Source of the DNA: Endozoicomonas_A sp049275935
Lineage (GTDB): Bacteria > Pseudomonadota > Gammaproteobacteria > Pseudomonadales > Endozoicomonadaceae
DNA length: 64,000 nt
Direction: 5' to 3'
Assembly (NCBI RefSeq): GCF_049275935.1
Contig: NZ_CP184830.1
Location: 5,704,001 to 5,768,000 of the forward strand
Positions 46,106-56,973 of the stretch are shown one piece after another. The notes beneath the pieces are model-generated. The model saw only the letters and a program-made list of their open reading frames with translations, was not told the DNA's origin and made no database searches. Made by a program: the position numbers and the translations under genes. Position 1 is the first letter of the stretch. Each line of letters begins with the position of its first letter.

Positions 46106-47298
46106 GCCTGTATCTACTAATCAACCGGATTAAGGTAGAAAATGCCAATACCATTGCCGGATTTACTTGGGGGTTTCCAGCCATCACCCATTTTCTGGGC
46201 TTCTCCCATAATCTAGCTCGAAAACACGCTTGCTCAAGTTTTTCCAATCTTAAGTTAGAGGGCTGCAGTGTTTTTGCTCATGAACACCATGTGCATACCT
46301 ATGGCAACTACAATGACCGCTTTCTGCAAAGCAAAAATCCGGCCTATTTAGAGAAAGATGCCGAAAATGTCGCCAAAGGCAGTTCTCCTTCAATCATTGA
46401 AGAAGGTAAGATGAATATGATGGTGTCATTGTTAATCGCAGTGGAGGGGCTTCCCGGACGCCGGACCAATGAATGGCTGGAATGGGTCAAAGGTCAGTGT
46501 CTCAGGCAGCGTTTAGCTGGCGGCTCTATTTGGAAGATAGGCGCTGTTGCCCTTTTTGATTTAACCGACAGCAATGACTTTTACCGACTAAAACGACAAT
46601 TGTTGCCTGGCTTTGCCCTGATGGACCGATCCGGAGCATTAGCTGAACATTACCAGAAATGCCTTGAGGAAAATCCAGAAACTGAACAAATCGACGCCTG
46701 GCTGGACTTTTCGGCACTCAAACAGCGTGCCCGCCCCCAATCGAACCTGATTAATACTTATCTCAAAGATCGGGCAAAAACAGGCGAGGACATCGAGGGG
46801 CTTTATGAGTGCTGGAATAAGCATTTAGAGACCACTCACGAGGGCGAGATTCCCGATTTACTCAAAGCCTTTTTCTCTGACCTACAAGACAGTAAAGAGC
46901 ATAAACATTTACTGCAACAGTGGGCACAGTACATAGCGCCCGATGCCAAAACCCCCGCAGACTGGAGTTACCAGGCCAAACCCGAAGGCGGTTATCTTGT
47001 ACCAATAATGACGGGTTACAAAGCAATTTCACCGGTCTATGACAACAATGAAATTTTGAATACCCGTGATGCAGAAACCCCGGTCTGTTTTGTGGAGTCC
47101 GTCCACTCAGTGGGGGAATGGAAAGGCGTTCACCATTTCCGGGAAGAGGGGGATATTACTGCCAGCCTTTGGCATTATCAGTATGAAGATGGCTGGTACT
47201 TATGCAGACAAACAACACAACAAACTATTGCCAGCACAGGAAATCTGGACGACCAGATTCTGGCGATATACGACAACCCTGAAGATGAACTGGTCTAA
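46102..47298 (+). CDS. csy2: Csy2 (Cas5f)
   Basis: Caps the crRNA 5' handle with Csy1. Conserved segments are YLLINRIKVENANTIAGFTW, GFPAITHFLGFSHNLARKH, and GYKAISPVYDNNEILNTRDA with ETPVCFVESVHSVGEWKGVH. Length 398 is somewhat longer than the common 320-340. The start overlaps the csy1 stop, showing translational coupling; csy3 follows after 13 bp. Confidence 0.94.
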   Translation: MSLYLLINRIKVENANTIAGFTWGFPAITHFLGFSHNLARKHACSSFSNLKLEGCSVFAHEHHVHTYGNYNDRFLQSKNPAYLEKDAENVAKGSSPSIIEEGKMNMMVSLLIAVEGLPGRRTNEWLEWVKGQCLRQRLAGGSIWKIGAVALFDLTDSNDFYRLKRQLLPGFALMDRSGALAEHYQKCLEENPETEQIDAWLDFSALKQRARPQSNLINTYLKDRAKTGEDIEGLYECWNKHLETTHEGEIPDLLKAFFSDLQDSKEHKHLLQQWAQYIAPDAKTPADWSYQAKPEGGYLVPIMTGYKAISPVYDNNEILNTRDAETPVCFVESVHSVGEWKGVHHFREEGDITASLWHYQYEDGWYLCRQTTQQTIASTGNLDDQILAIYDNPEDELV

Positions 47299-47311
47299 AA
47301 AGGATAGAAGA

Positions 47312-48289
47312 ATGAGTATTAAACTACCGAGCATGTTGGCTTTTGAACGCAAGCTGGAAACATCGGATGCCCTGATGATGGCGGGTAATTGGAAGGATAA
47401 AGATGATGATAAGCTTTGGTCTGAAATTACCATCACCCAAAGAAAAAACCGCTCTACTCAAAGCGCTTTTGGCACTAAAGATGCCGACAAAGTCAAACCA
47501 AACCCTGTGTCATCTGATAATGATGATGCTAACCTGCCCCATGACAAGGATACATTAAAGGTCAGCTTCTCCCTGAGAGTCGTTGGTGGAATTGGCGTAC
47601 CTTTTGGCTGTAACGATCCTGAGTTTACCAATGCCATTATCAAAAAAACCAAAGAATACAAATCTGATGGACTAAAAGAGCTGGCTTTCCGCTATGCCTA
47701 TAACATAGCCAGTGGCCGTTTTCTCTGGCGTAACCGTGTTTGTGCAGAGAAAATATCAGTACAAATCCGTGTGGGTGACGAATCTCCAAAAACATTCAAT
47801 GGTTATGACTTCCCGCTTAATGACTTCAACTCTCAACGGGAGAATGAAGATTTATCGCAAATTGCCAGTGCTATGTACGTCGGCTTGAATAATGACGATC
47901 ATTTTGTCTGCTTAACCGTCAATGCTTTTGTCAAACAAGGGGTTGGTCAGCACGTATTCCCTTCTCAGGAAATGAATATGGGCGAAAAGAAAAAAGTGCT
48001 TTTTAAACTCGGCAACTGTGCCGCATTGCACAGCGTAAAAGTCGGCAATGCCATTCGCACTATTGATGACTGGTATGGAACAGACCAAACACCGGCTGAT
48101 TTCCCCATCGCTGTTGAGCCTTATGGCGCTGTTACACAGCAAGCCCAAGCTTATCGAAAAAGTAAGACCGATCTCTATACCCTAATGCTTAACTGGGTTA
48201 ACGACAAACTGATCACTGAAAATCAGAAAAATTATGTATTAGCTAATCTGATCCGCGGTGGTGTATTTAGCAGAAAAGCTGATTCATAA
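47312..48289 (+). CDS. csy3: Csy3 (Cas7f), backbone of the I-F complex
   Basis: Six copies form the crRNA-binding backbone. ATG 47312 (preceded by AGGATAGA) gives 325 residues starting MSIKLPSMLAFERKLETSDA, as in the family; the upstream extension overlaps csy2 and is a shadow. Blocks KVSFSLRVVGGIGVPFGCND, GRFLWRNRVCAEKISVQIR and GVGQHVFPSQEM match Csy3. It is followed by csy4 after 6 bp. Confidence 0.96.
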   Translation: MSIKLPSMLAFERKLETSDALMMAGNWKDKDDDKLWSEITITQRKNRSTQSAFGTKDADKVKPNPVSSDNDDANLPHDKDTLKVSFSLRVVGGIGVPFGCNDPEFTNAIIKKTKEYKSDGLKELAFRYAYNIASGRFLWRNRVCAEKISVQIRVGDESPKTFNGYDFPLNDFNSQRENEDLSQIASAMYVGLNNDDHFVCLTVNAFVKQGVGQHVFPSQEMNMGEKKKVLFKLGNCAALHSVKVGNAIRTIDDWYGTDQTPADFPIAVEPYGAVTQQAQAYRKSKTDLYTLMLNWVNDKLITENQKNYVLANLIRGGVFSRKADS

Positions 48290-48295
48290 GGGGGG

Positions 48296-48883
48296 ATGAT
48301 GAAGCATTATATTGAGCTAACACTTATCCCTAATGAAGAAATTGGCCATCACTTTCTTTGGGAGAAGATCTTTCAGCAGGTGCATCTGGCTCTGGTTGAC
48401 CAACAGAATGCTGATGGAAGTTCATCCGTTGGCATTGCCTTCCCGGAATTCAGTGCTGAACAGCACAGGCTGGGTCGAAAGTTGAGGGCATTTGCCATAA
48501 ACGAAAGTCAGTTAGTCGAGCTTAATATGACACAATCGTTGAACAGGCTCAGGGACTACGTTCACCTGTCATCCATAAAGCCAGTGCCTGACGGTATCAA
48601 AGACTATGTCATTTTCCAACGGCTGCAGTTTAAGTCTAATATTGAGCGCCTGGCTCGGCGGGCGGCAAAACGCAGTGGCACCAGCTTTGAACAGGCGATG
48701 GAAGAAAGGAAGCATCTACAACCTCAATACAGCAAAGCACCATTCATATGGATGAAGAGCTTGAGCAAGAAAAAGCGTTTCAAACTCTTCATTGGAGGTG
48801 AGTTTACCCAGAATGTCATGATGAATGGGACCACATTTAATTTATACGGACTGTCAAAGGGAGGTGCTTTACCTCATTTTTGA
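48296..48883 (+). CDS. csy4: Csy4 (Cas6f), crRNA-processing endoribonuclease
   Basis: Cuts the repeat hairpin to release crRNAs and stays bound to the 3' hairpin. The catalytic-type His sits near residue 30 (IFQQVHLALV) and the Arg-rich helix that grips the hairpin is visible (IERLARRAAKRSGTSFEQAM). The C-terminus FTQNVMMNGTTFNLYGLSKG is typical. Two adjacent ATGs (48296, 48299) are possible; the second has better spacing from AAGGGGGG. Last gene of the cas operon. Confidence 0.95.
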   Translation: MMKHYIELTLIPNEEIGHHFLWEKIFQQVHLALVDQQNADGSSSVGIAFPEFSAEQHRLGRKLRAFAINESQLVELNMTQSLNRLRDYVHLSSIKPVPDGIKDYVIFQRLQFKSNIERLARRAAKRSGTSFEQAMEERKHLQPQYSKAPFIWMKSLSKKKRFKLFIGGEFTQNVMMNGTTFNLYGLSKGGALPHF

Positions 48884-49007
48884 CCCTTTATTTAACTGCC
48901 TTTAAAAATATTATATAAAACAAACAGTTACAACATACGCCTAGATTATTGGGTTAACCGCTCAATTATTCATAAGTTATTGTTGTAACGTTTTTTTAAA
49001 TTCGAAG

Positions 49008-49092
49008 GTTCACTGCCGCACAGGCAGCATAGTAAAGTCTCAAAACTCGCTTAACTCGAATTTTTTTGTTCACTGCTTGTGCGACAATGAAC
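49008..49092 (+). repeat. Degenerate CRISPR repeat-spacer-repeat unit in opposite orientation
   Basis: 49008-49036 reads GTTCACTGCCG, CACAGGCAGC, ATAGTAAA: a CRISPR repeat in the reverse polarity to the main array, with the Csy4 hairpin stem intact. Exactly 60 bp on, 49068-49092 begins GTTCACTGC and ends CAATGAAC, a hybrid that looks like the start of a reverse repeat fused to the end of a forward one. The 31-base stretch between (49037-49067) is spacer-sized. Confidence 0.7.
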
Positions 49093-49122
49093 GGCTTAAG
49101 TTCGGATAAAGGCAGGTCCAAA

Positions 49123-52100
49123 TTTCTAAGCAGCCTGTGCGGCCGTGAACCCAAAACAGCCGCTTCAACTTCGCCCGATGCATTTCTAAGCTGCCTATGC
49201 GGCGGTGAACAAACGGCCAGCTCGTATTGCTTCGGACTTGATTTTCTAAGCTGCCTGTGCGGCAGTGAACGCTGTCTGAACCGACTTGGCCAGCTCGGTA
49301 AGTTTCTAAGCTGCCTGCACGGCAGTGAACTACCCCCCATCCAAACTACAAAGGTCTTGTGATTTCTAAGCTGCCTGCACGGCAGTGAACTTAAAAAACG
49401 TGGCGGATTACTTGCTAGACCATTTCTAAGCTGCCTGCACGGCAGTGAACAACCATTTCATCGGGCCGCTTTTCGACCGGACTTTCTAAGCTGCCTGCAC
49501 GTCAGTGAACTGAAAGGCCGCCAAACGTCGAAGAAAGAGCCGTTTCTAAGCTGCCTGCACGGCAGTGAACGTCAGTACCTTCAGGTAATTTAAGGCGCTA
49601 CATTTCTAAGCTACCTGCACGGCAGTGAACCTGAACCAACAACAGCGTCGATACTGCCGGTTTTTCTAAGCTGCCTGCACGGCAGTGAACTGTTGGCCTA
49701 AACCAGCAGAACACCCCTGACTTTTCTAAGCTGCCTGCACGGCAGTGAACGAGAGCGCCAGCTTTGAGCAGGATCTGAAGAATTTCTAAGCTGCCTGCAC
49801 GGCAGTGAACGACCAACACGGCCGCAAAACCACTTCCATGATTTTCTAAGCTGCCTGCACGGCAGTGAACTAACTCAACGCCCTGGCAAAGCTGGCTCTA
49901 TCTTTCTAAGCTGCCTGCACGGCAGTGAACCACTGTGAGCGCGACGACCAGGACGATTACCTTTTCTAAGCTGCCTGCACGGCAGTGAACTACGGCGTGG
50001 CGTTTGGCCATGCGGTGTTTTGTTTCTAAGCTGCCTGCACGGCAGTGAACGCGCTGTGCGCCTCCTTTTTTTCCACCCGGCTTTCTAAGCTGCCTGCACG
50101 GCAGTGAACGCAAGCGGTCGGGTTGGTATCTATGAAAGCATTTCTAAGCTGCCTGCACGGCAGTGAACGCCGAACTACCCTTTTCAGGATCAATTTTTTT
50201 TCTAAGCTGCCTGCACGGCAGTGAACGCCGAACTGCCCTTTTCAGGATCAATTTTTTTTCTAAGCTGCCTGCACGGCAGTCAACAAAGAGAGGGAGTTAA
50301 GGAATAAGCAGAGGCATTTCTAAGCTGCCTGCACGGCAGTGAACTCCAACGCCATGCAGCAGTTTGGGCAAGCTATTTTCTAAGCTGCCTGCACGGCAGT
50401 GAACTCGAAAACACGCCAGAAGTTGCCAGAGCTATGTTTCTAAGCTGCCTGCACGGCAGTGAACGCTATGGCGAAGAAGGTTATGTTTTCGAGATATTTC
50501 TAAGCTGCCTGCACGGCAGTGAACAATAATGCTTGAAGCGTTGGCACATCTCCAAATTTCTAAGCTGCCTGCACGGCAGTGAACAGGATCTATGCTGTCC
50601 TTAATAATGCCATAGATTTCTAAGCTGCCTGCACGGCAGTGAACATAATGATGCTGATTATGTTTGGGTAGCCTTTTTTCTAAGCTGCCTGCACGGCAGT
50701 GAACGTTGTACCGCTCAGGATTCCACTCGCTATTGCTTTCTAAGCTGCCTGCACGGCAGTGAACATTTTGGTATCGCTCCATGAGCTTCCAGGAACTTTC
50801 TGAGCTGCCTGCACGGCAGTGAACCGTCCCTCCGGTTACGTTATCTCGCTCAGGAGTTTCTAAGCTGCCTGCACGGCAGTGAACCGAGTCAATCGTATTT
50901 CCTTGCTCCCAGATAATTTCTAAGCTGCCTGCACGGCAGTGAACATTGCAGCAGAATCGGCAGCACTGGCATCAATTTTATAAGCTGCCTGCACGGCAGT
51001 GAACCGCATAGACCAAACGAACGGAATCTTGAGACATTTCTAAGCTGCCTGCACGGCAGTGAACTTCCCAATGATGCGGCTTATCATTCTGGCAATTTTC
51101 TAAGCTGCCTGCACGGCAGTGAACATCAATCCGATCCACCGGGGACTAATGTCGGTTTTCTAAGCTGCCTGTACGGCAGTGAACATGGGGAAAGCTGTTT
51201 TTACTGCCACGGTTCATTTCTAAGCTGCCTGCACGGCAGTGAACAGGCGGCATGATTACCGATAGCTTGGCCGTTTTTTCTAAGCTGCCTGCACGGCAGT
51301 GAACGGCAATATACGTTCATACCAACTTTTGCGACATTTCTAAGCTGCCTGCACGGCAGTGAACGGTTATAGAAAACGCCCCCGCTGTATGAAACCTTTC
51401 TAAGCTGCCTGCACGGCAGTGAACGAGTTTTATCGTGTTTATGATAGCCCCCGGGATTTCTAAGCTGCCTGCACGGCAGTGAACCCACCCCAAAAAACTG
51501 AACCGGCTTTTTTATCTTTCTAAGCTGCCTGCACGGCAGTGAACGGTAACACGGCCAAACCCGGCAAACAGTTCCATTTCTAAGCTGCCTGCACGGCAGT
51601 GAACTTGATCTCCGTAACCTGAACATCAAACACACATTTCTAAGCTGCCTGCACGGCAGTGAACCAGTTGCATCCGAAACCGCACTGTTGCCAGAATTTC
51701 TAAGCTGCCTGCACGGCAGTGAACGTTGTTTAATGGCTTGGGGTATCTCGGCCAGTTTTCTAAGCTGCCTGCACGGCAGTGAACCCCCAGGGACAGGAGC
51801 GCAAGACATTTAATAATTTCTAAGCTGCCTGCACGGCAGTGAACAGCTAGTGGCTGGCCGCACTGCAAGCGGTGAATTTCTAAGCTGCCTGCACGGCAGT
51901 GAACTCAGTTCGTTTTTCCAAAGCCTGCCGACTGCTTTTCTAAGCTGCCTGCACGGCAGTGAACGAACGCAAAGCCCGTGCCGAAGCGGAAAGGCATTTC
52001 TAAGCTGCCTGCACGGCAGTGAACGGCACCACGACGCCCACAGAAATGATCCTGAATTTCTAAGCTGCCTGCACGGCAGTGAACCACGAATGAGAGTTAT

Positions 52101-55100
52101 CTCAAATGGGTTGAATTTTCTAAGCTGCCTGCACGGCAGTGAACGAATACTCCGCAAAACAACAACAGCTGATGCATTTCTAAGCTGCCTGCACGGCAGT
52201 GAACCAATAACGGTCTTGTTCACTTCCTTGTCACTTTTTCTAAGCTGCCTGCACGGCAGTGAACGAACACATCGATCCCGACAAAATCCCGCCGGTTTTC
52301 TAAGCTGCCTGCACGGCAGTGAACTTTGTACTTATACTAAAAGAGCACTAAACGAATTTCTAAGCTGCCTGCACGGCAGTGAACGCCCATCGTTAGGCTT
52401 TAGGAGGTTTGGAATCTTTCTAAGCTGCCTGCACGGCAGTGAACGCTCCTTCATTATGCAGCCATGCTGCTATGTTTTTCTAAGCTGCCTGCACGGCAGT
52501 GAACTAACCAGTGCGACTATAGATCTCACTCAGGCATTTCTAAGCTGCCTGCACGGCAGTGAACTGTCCTCAGTGTTCTCAAAAACCTTCCATTGATTTC
52601 TAAGCTGCCTGCACGGCAGTGAACGACACAGCCAACAAGATGGGAAAAGCCGAGTGTTTCTAAGCTGCCTGCACGGCAGTGAACAAAGCGGTGCCGCTGC
52701 CCGCACCCACGGAACATTTCTAAGCTGCCTGCACGGCAGTGAACAGTTGTCTGATAAGAAACTGGACTACCCACATTTTCTAAGCTGCCTGCACGGCAGT
52801 GAACGCCTGAATATGATCCCTGGCGTCAATATCGGCTTTCTAAGCTGCCTGCACGGCAGTGAACTCAGGAAGCTATGGAGCGCATTGTCGAATTAATTTC
52901 TAAGCTGCCTGCACGGCAGTGAACCCATCGATAAAACCACCGGGCAATGGGTCAACTTTCTAAGCTGCCTGCACGGCAGTGAACGCCTGACAGGTGGGTG
53001 GCCAGTGGCGGTCTGGCGTTTCTAAGCTGCCTGCACGGCAGTGAACAAGTCACCAGTCCTGATTTTGTTCGCATTAATTTTCTAAGCTGCCTGCACGGCA
53101 GTGAACTAACCTGGTGCCAGACCGGGTGGCCATCGTCCTTTCTAAGCTGCCTGCACGGCAGTGAACGCATCAGGGACATACTTCTCTATCAATTCGGCTT
53201 TCTAAGCTGCCTGCACGGCAGTGAACGTGTCCAAAAATATTGATGCTCACGGCTGCGATTTCTAAGCTGCCTGCACGGCAGTGAACTTAGTAAACGAACT
53301 GTTGAAAAATGGGAGCAGTTTCTAAGCTGCCTGCACGGCAGTGAACCTAACTGAGCACAGCCATTGATTGACCAATTATTTCTAAGCTGCCTGCACGGCA
53401 GTGAACATCACTGGTCGATATGGGGACAGCGTATATACTTTCTAAGCTGCCTGCACGGCAGTGAACTGTTGCTTGATGCTGCTTGCGGTGTCTGTGCTTT
53501 TCTAAGCTGCCTGCACGGCAGTGAACATCTTGGGTATCAGCGCCCAACTGGTCTCTCATTTCTAAGCTGCCTGCACGGCAGTGAACGTGATAGCAATGGA
53601 AAAAACAATCAAGGCAACTTTCTAAGCTGCCTGCACGGCAGTGAACTTGAGTTTGACCGAGCTATGGGAGAACTGGAATTTCTATGCTGCCTGCACGGCA
53701 GTGAACATTGCTGAAGACCGAGAAGCGCGAGTTTCAGCTTTCTAAGCTGCCTGCACGGCAGTGAACGGATACTGTTTTTAATCAGGATTCTTGTCACTTT
53801 TCTAAGCTGCCTGCACGGCAGTGAACGCCCCTTGGTATATACGCGGAATCCGCAGCGGTTTCTAAGCTGCCTGCACGGCAGTGAACCATTGGCGCAGACC
53901 ATCAGCGTTTGCTCGATGTTTCTAAGCTGCCTGCACGGCAGTGAACCAGTGACGGGATAAGCAGCACATGCTTGTGATTTTCTAAGCTGCCTGCACGGCA
54001 GTGAACTTTTCTTTTCAAGACATCAAGATTTCTTATGATTTCTAAGCTGCCTGCACGGCAGTGAACGGAGGAAATAAGAAGCTCCGCTTCGCTCCAGTTT
54101 TCTAAGCTGCCTGCACGGCAGTGAACCTGACCGGAAAATCCCACTGTCATGTATTGCGTTTCTAAGCTGCCTGCACGGCAGTGAACTTTCAATGAAGACG
54201 TTTCTCTCAGCTATCCAATTTCTAAGCTGCCTGCACGGCAGTGAACTTCGTGGTATGAAGGTGTTGCCATGAACAACTTTTCTAAGCTGCCTGCACGGCA
54301 GTGAACAACCGGATATTAAAACCGTCGTTGGCGTTGTTTTTCTAAGCTGCCTGCACGGCAGTGAACAATACGCTGTCGGTGTCAGCAGTCCAGCGGAATT
54401 TCTAAGCTGCCTGCACGGCAGTGAACTATTCAATGCTCTTTTTCGATTTAATGATATATTTCTAAGCTGCCTGCACGGCAGTGAACCCAGAGAAGAACAG
54501 TCATCTTTACCGATGGCTTTTCTAAGCTGCCTGCACGGCAGTGAACGGTGTGTTTTGTCGTGCTTATGATAACCCCCATTTCTAAGCTGCCTGCACGGCA
54601 GTGAACAACCACGCTTGCATTTTCTAAGCTGCCTATCCTTTCTAAGCTGCCTGCACGGCAGTGAACCTGTAAAAGCTGAAATCTGACTTCGCGAGAATTT
54701 TCTAAGCTGCCTGCACGGCAGTGAACCGCTGCGGATTCCGCGTATATACCAAGGGTGCTTTCTAAGCTGCCTGCACGGCAGTGAACGTTCCCTGTCGATC
54801 TTGACGAGTTCGACCAGTTTTCTAAGCTGCCTGCACGGCAGTGAACACCCTGACGACAGGAAGGTCTTAAAGAAGTTGTTTCTAAGCTGCCTGCACGGCA
54901 GTGAACGTGTCCCCGAACGTTATTACACTACCGTTAAGTTTCTAAGCTGCCTGCACGGCAGTGAACTAACGCCAGCTTGAAGCCCTTGCCGCTTTTCATT
55001 TCTAAGCTGCCTGCACGGCAGTGAACAGTTTGTTGACAAGATCGATTTAGACGATAGTTTTCTAAGCTGCCTGCACGGCAGTGAACTATACAAAGCAAGG

Positions 55101-56706
55101 TATTCATCTGCATCCAGCTTTCTAAGCTGCCTGCACGGCAGTGAACTCTGAACACCAGTGAAAAGAACCTCCACATAATTTCTAAGCTGCCTGCACGGCA
55201 GTGAACTATTCACTGGATGATATGAGCGATCTTTTCTATTTCTAAGCTGCCTGCACGGCAGTGAACTGTTTCGTAGTGAGCATTACGCTTTATATTTATT
55301 TCTAAGCTGCCTGCACGGCAGTGAACTCAATATCAATGTTTCTGGAATATTTTCTCTATTTCTAAGCTGCCTGCACGGCAGTGAACATATAAACACTCTT
55401 TTTCAAAGCTGCCTGCTCTTTCTAAGCTGCCTGCACGGCAGTGAACGATTTGATAGTAAAAGACAGATAATCAATGGATTTCTAAGCTGCCTGCACGGCA
55501 GTGAACTGTCAGAGAATGGTCTCGGCTGGAACTGGTCATTTCTAAGCTGCCTGCACGGCAGTGAACGCAGTGTTATCAGTCTCGACTCTCCAACCATCTT
55601 TCTAAGCTGCCTGCACGGCAGTGAACTACGTGGCGATCAATAATATGAAAAGGATACTTTTCTAAGCTGCCTGCACGGCAGTGAACGTATTCCAAACGAA
55701 TCGACAATATCATTCACATTTCTAAGCTGCCTGCACGGCAGTGAACGCCTGCTGACAAACTATCAGGCTTCTTTTATTTTTCTAAGCTGCCTGCACGGCA
55801 GTGAACAGCATTTTCGTTCAGATATGCAAAAATGATTCTTTCTAAGCTGCCTGCACGGCAGTGAACATAAGCCCGTTCTTGCTGATCTTGAGGCGATTTT
55901 TCTAAGCTGCCTGCACGGCAGTGAACCGAATGAAAAATCTTACAGACTGGAAATTTATTTTCTAAGCTGCCTGCACGGCAGTGAACACATGGGCACCTTC
56001 GAGGGGGCCAGCTGGGGCTTTCTAAGCTGCCTGCACGGCAGTGAACTAAATTCAGGCTCACTCGATGTAGCAGCTAATTTTCTAAGCTGCCTGCACGGCA
56101 GTGAACAATAAACGCACAGAAAAACATCATGCTACCGATTTCTAAGCTGCCTGCACGGCAGTGAACCCTAAAGGCGGTGGCGTCTGGGCCATGGTGGCTT
56201 TCTAAGCTGCCTGCACGGCAGTGAACTGCCATGAACGGCGGGTTGTGTGAACCATTGATTTCTAAGCTGCCTGCACGGCAGTGAACTGGCCAGTGAATGA
56301 AACACGATTACATTTACATTTCTAAGCTGCCTGCACGGCAGTGAACTGTTAAGAGAAGAATTCGAGATTTTCCAAAAATTTCTAAGCTGCCTGCACGGCA
56401 GTGAACACCGGCGAAATCGTGAGCTTTCGACGCAAGAATTTCTAAGCTGCCTGCACGGCAGTGAACTGTAACTGTCCGGAACGCAATTCGACTTCATCTT
56501 TCTAAGCTGCCTGCACGGCAGTGAACTTGCACCCTGCGGGAATGATTTTCTTTGGTTCTTTCTAAGCTGCCTGCACGGCAGTGAACTATTGATCCGACCG
56601 TAGCCGGTTATAGCTTATTTTCTAAGCTGCCTGCACGGCAGTGAACCTACGCACTTTCACGTCAATGCCCCCTCAGATTTTCTAAGCTGCCTGCACGGCA
56701 GTGAAC
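49123..56706 (-). CRISPR. Type I-F CRISPR array, 127 repeats, transcribed right to left
   Basis: A 28-bp repeat (minus strand: GTTCACTGCCGTGCAGG, then CAGCTTAGAAA) recurs every 60 bp with 32-bp spacers: repeats start at 49123, then every 60 bp to 50023; at 50082, 50141, 50199, 50257; every 60 bp from 50317 to 52957; and every 60 bp from 53019 to 56679. That is 127 repeats and 126 spacers. The stem CTGCC/GGCAG is the Csy4 site. The three leftmost repeats differ (GTGCGG, ATGCGG, AGCAGCC), marking the old, leader-distal end; the rightmost are uniform. A few scattered variants exist (for example 50977, TTTATAAG; 53679, TTTCTATG; the copy ending GTCAAC at 50284). Most spacers are distinct; exceptions are listed as findings. 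Confidence 0.98.
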
Positions 56707-56973
56707 CCAGAGTATAAAGCATCAAACCACTTATATAACAGCAACTTAGGAATAAATATCAAATTCACCCCAATTTTTTGAGCCATTTATAACCATATGA
56801 TTTTTAACATCTTTTTAAAGAGCGAATATTTTTGGTCAAAATCAGGAAAATGTCACTCTGTTGCAAACACCCAAAAAAATCAAACCAGCAAAGTCGGTGG
56901 CGCAAATATAAGCCAACTATGCTCCCAAACCATCTGGCAGCCAAAGTGCATCGCGATAGACGACGACGGGCTT
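56707..56973 (-). promoter_or_regulatory. CRISPR leader and promoter
   Basis: This AT-rich stretch adjoins the first (newest) repeat at 56679-56706 on its upstream side. On the minus strand TATACT lies about 10 bases before the first repeat. A near match to the IHF consensus (GCATCAAACCACTTA, one extra spacer base) is at about 56720-56734; IHF bends I-F leaders for spacer integration. No gene is supported here. Confidence 0.7.

Noticed and set aside
47066..47311. N-terminal extension of Csy3 overlapping csy2
   Set aside because: The overlap is a shadow of csy2; Csy3 family proteins start at MSIKLP-like sequence.
48884..49007. Leader on the csy4 side of the array
   Set aside because: Repeat polarity (GTTCACTGCC on the minus strand) and the degenerate repeats at the left end place the leader on the right.
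49066..56497. Many open frames repeating FLSCLHGSE, SLPCRQLRN or VHCRAGSLE
   Set aside because: They are translations of the CRISPR repeat. The 60-bp period is a multiple of three, so frames stay open by chance; there is no start signal and each unit differs only by spacer.
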